Under the pieces are notes generated by a model, which saw only the letters and a list, made by a program, of their open reading frames with translations, had not been told where the DNA came from and ran no database searches. Positions 62,988 to 64,000 of a DNA stretch of 64,000 nt are shown here, piece after piece. Numbering within the stretch: position 1 is the stretch's first letter; every line of letters begins with the position of its first letter. A program made the translations under genes and the position numbers. The DNA comes from Archangium lipolyticum (GTDB lineage: Bacteria; Myxococcota; Myxococcia; Myxococcales; Myxococcaceae): NCBI RefSeq assembly GCF_024623785.1, contig NZ_JANKBZ010000002.1:558001-622000 (forward strand). The letters run 5' to 3'.

Positions 62988-64000
62988 TCAAATACCTCTC
63001 AGTACCGTGGCCTTGCCCACCCGGCCGATGGCCAGGATGAATGCCGCGGTGCGCAACGTCACCTTGCGCGAGCGCGCCAGCTGGGCCACCCGGTCGTAGG
63101 CCTCCTTCATCGTCTTCTCCAGCTCCGCGTTCACCCGGTCCTCCTCCCAGGTGAGGTGCTGGAGATTCTGCACCCACTCGTAGTAGCTGACGGTCACTCC
63201 TCCCGCGTTGGCGAGGATGTCCGGTACCACCAGCACACCGCGCTTCTCGAGCAGCTCGTCGGCCTCGGGGTCCATGGGGCCGTTGGCGCCCTCGATGACG
63301 AGCCGGGCGCGCACCGCGTTGGCGTTGTTGCGGTGCAAAGCATTGCCGAGCGCCGCGGGGATGAGGACGTCACAGTCGGCGGCGAGCACGTCCTCGTTGG
63401 TGCAGGCCTGGCCGCCGCTGAAGCCGGTGACGGTGCCGGTGCGCTTCACGTGCTCGAAGAGGCCGGGGACGTCCAGGCCCTGGGGGTTGAACACGCCGCC
63501 GTACACGTCCGACACGGCCACCACCACGCCACCGTCCTGCCACAAGAGCTGCGCGGTGTGGCTGCCCACGTTGCCGAAGCCCTGGATGGCGAAGCGCGTG
63601 CCCTTCATGGGCAGGCCCGTGTCGCGGAGGATCTCGCGGGTGATGTAGAGCAGCCCGCGCCCGGTGGCCGAGTCTCGGCCCTTGGAGCCGTACAGCTCCG
63701 GGGGCTTGCCGGTGACGACGGCCGGCGAGTGCCCGTGGTAGCGCGAGTACTGGTCCATGATCCACGCCATCACCTGGGGGTTGGTGTTGACGTCGGGGGC
63801 GGCGATGTCGCGGGTGGGACCGATGACGTCTTGAATCTGGTCCACGTACTTGCGGGTGAGACGCTCGATCTCCTTGAAGGAGAGCTGGGTGGGGTCCACC
63901 GCGATGCCGCCCTTGGCGCCGCCGTAGGGCAGGTTCACCACGGCCGTCTTCCACGTCATCAGCGAGGCGAGCGCCACGCACTCCTCCTGGGTGATGGAGG
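62988..64000 (-). CDS. Glutamate/leucine dehydrogenase family, 5' end outside the window
   Basis: The reading frame is open to the window end, so the N-terminal part is missing. The visible 337 residues hold [20 protein letters not shown] followed by KGGIAVDP (catalytic Lys), [18 protein letters not shown] (NAD loop) and [14 protein letters not shown], the motifs of Glu/Leu/Phe/Val dehydrogenases. The length and motif set fit hexameric glutamate dehydrogenase. It interconverts glutamate and 2-oxoglutarate. Downstream ilvA is co-oriented with 83 bases between. Confidence 0.93.
   Translation of the reverse strand, partial: SITQEECVALASLMTWKTAVVNLPYGGAKGGIAVDPTQLSFKEIERLTRKYVDQIQDVIGPTRDIAAPDVNTNPQVMAWIMDQYSRYHGHSPAVVTGKPPELYGSKGRDSATGRGLLYITREILRDTGLPMKGTRFAIQGFGNVGSHTAQLLWQDGGVVVAVSDVYGGVFNPQGLDVPGLFEHVKRTGTVTGFSGGQACTNEDVLAADCDVLIPAALGNALHRNNANAVRARLVIEGANGPMDPEADELLEKRGVLVVPDILANAGGVTVSYYEWVQNLQHLTWEEDRVNAELEKTMKEAYDRVAQLARSRKVTLRTAAFILAIGRVGKATVLRGI

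Overview
The window is chromosomal DNA of a myxobacterium, most likely from the Cystobacterineae (Archangium/Cystobacter/Myxococcus side). This is inferred from the very GC-rich sequence with G/C-ending codons, two tandem giant Ser/Thr kinase-ATPase-TPR proteins, a V4R/sigma-54 activator, an FG-GAP surface protein, a lipoprotein polymorphic toxin with Imm52 immunity (the myxobacterial Sit type), and many lipoproteins. No rRNA, tRNA, CRISPR array, insertion sequence or phage is visible. Genes are dense (about 50 CDSs) and there is no gene-free stretch of 300 bases apart from the 304-base divergent metY/anti-sigma interval at 27023-27326.

Layout. 1-4.2 kb: end of an FG-GAP beta-propeller gene, then a tight co-directional group holding a 46-residue peptide gene, an HPr-kinase-like P-loop protein, a signal-peptidase-fold/GNAT fusion without any lysine, and an EamA exporter. 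This looks like a RiPP-type or peptide-phosphorylation cassette without the usual maturation genes. 4.3-11.5 kb: MBL-fold exonuclease, DUF4382 lipoprotein, pentapeptide-repeat protein, RluA-type pseudouridine synthase and PBP1A. 11.5-14.7 kb: minus-strand SDR/GST/unknown/deacetylase operon. 14.8-20 kb: chemoreceptor, MFS transporter, tatB and a tatC with a large extra periplasmic domain. 20-22 kb: less GC-rich toxin-immunity-like pair and a deleted glycosyltransferase remnant. 22-27 kb: channel-derived RCK protein, Uma2 nuclease-like protein and metX-metY (direct sulfhydrylation route to methionine) with a promoter and structured leader.

27-37 kb: anti-sigma/ECF sigma pair, initiating sugar-phosphate transferase, deoD, pruA, aldo/keto reductase, a receiver protein, thioredoxin-like protein, serine-protease lipoprotein and an epimerase. 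37-45 kb: a tandem duplication of a 1320-residue kinase-ATPase-TPR gene. 45-52.7 kb: Cys-rich lipoprotein, membrane protein, thiolase, small proteins, a rhomboid-fold protein without catalytic residues, then a divergent pair in which a phenol-sensor-like sigma-54 activator faces an extradiol dioxygenase preceded by a near-perfect sigma-54 promoter, and a YceI protein. 52.7-64 kb: a 1645-residue repeat protein, an HExxH peptidase, a Tox-REase-5 lipoprotein toxin with its Imm52 partner, ilvA and the 3' part of a glutamate dehydrogenase gene.

The most distinctive leads are the 1320-3189 peptide/kinase/S26-GNAT cassette, the sigma-54 aromatic-sensing module at 49.3-52 kb, the enlarged TatC, the two toxin/immunity loci and the duplicated kinase giants. 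All functions are inferred from motifs read by eye; no database search was run.
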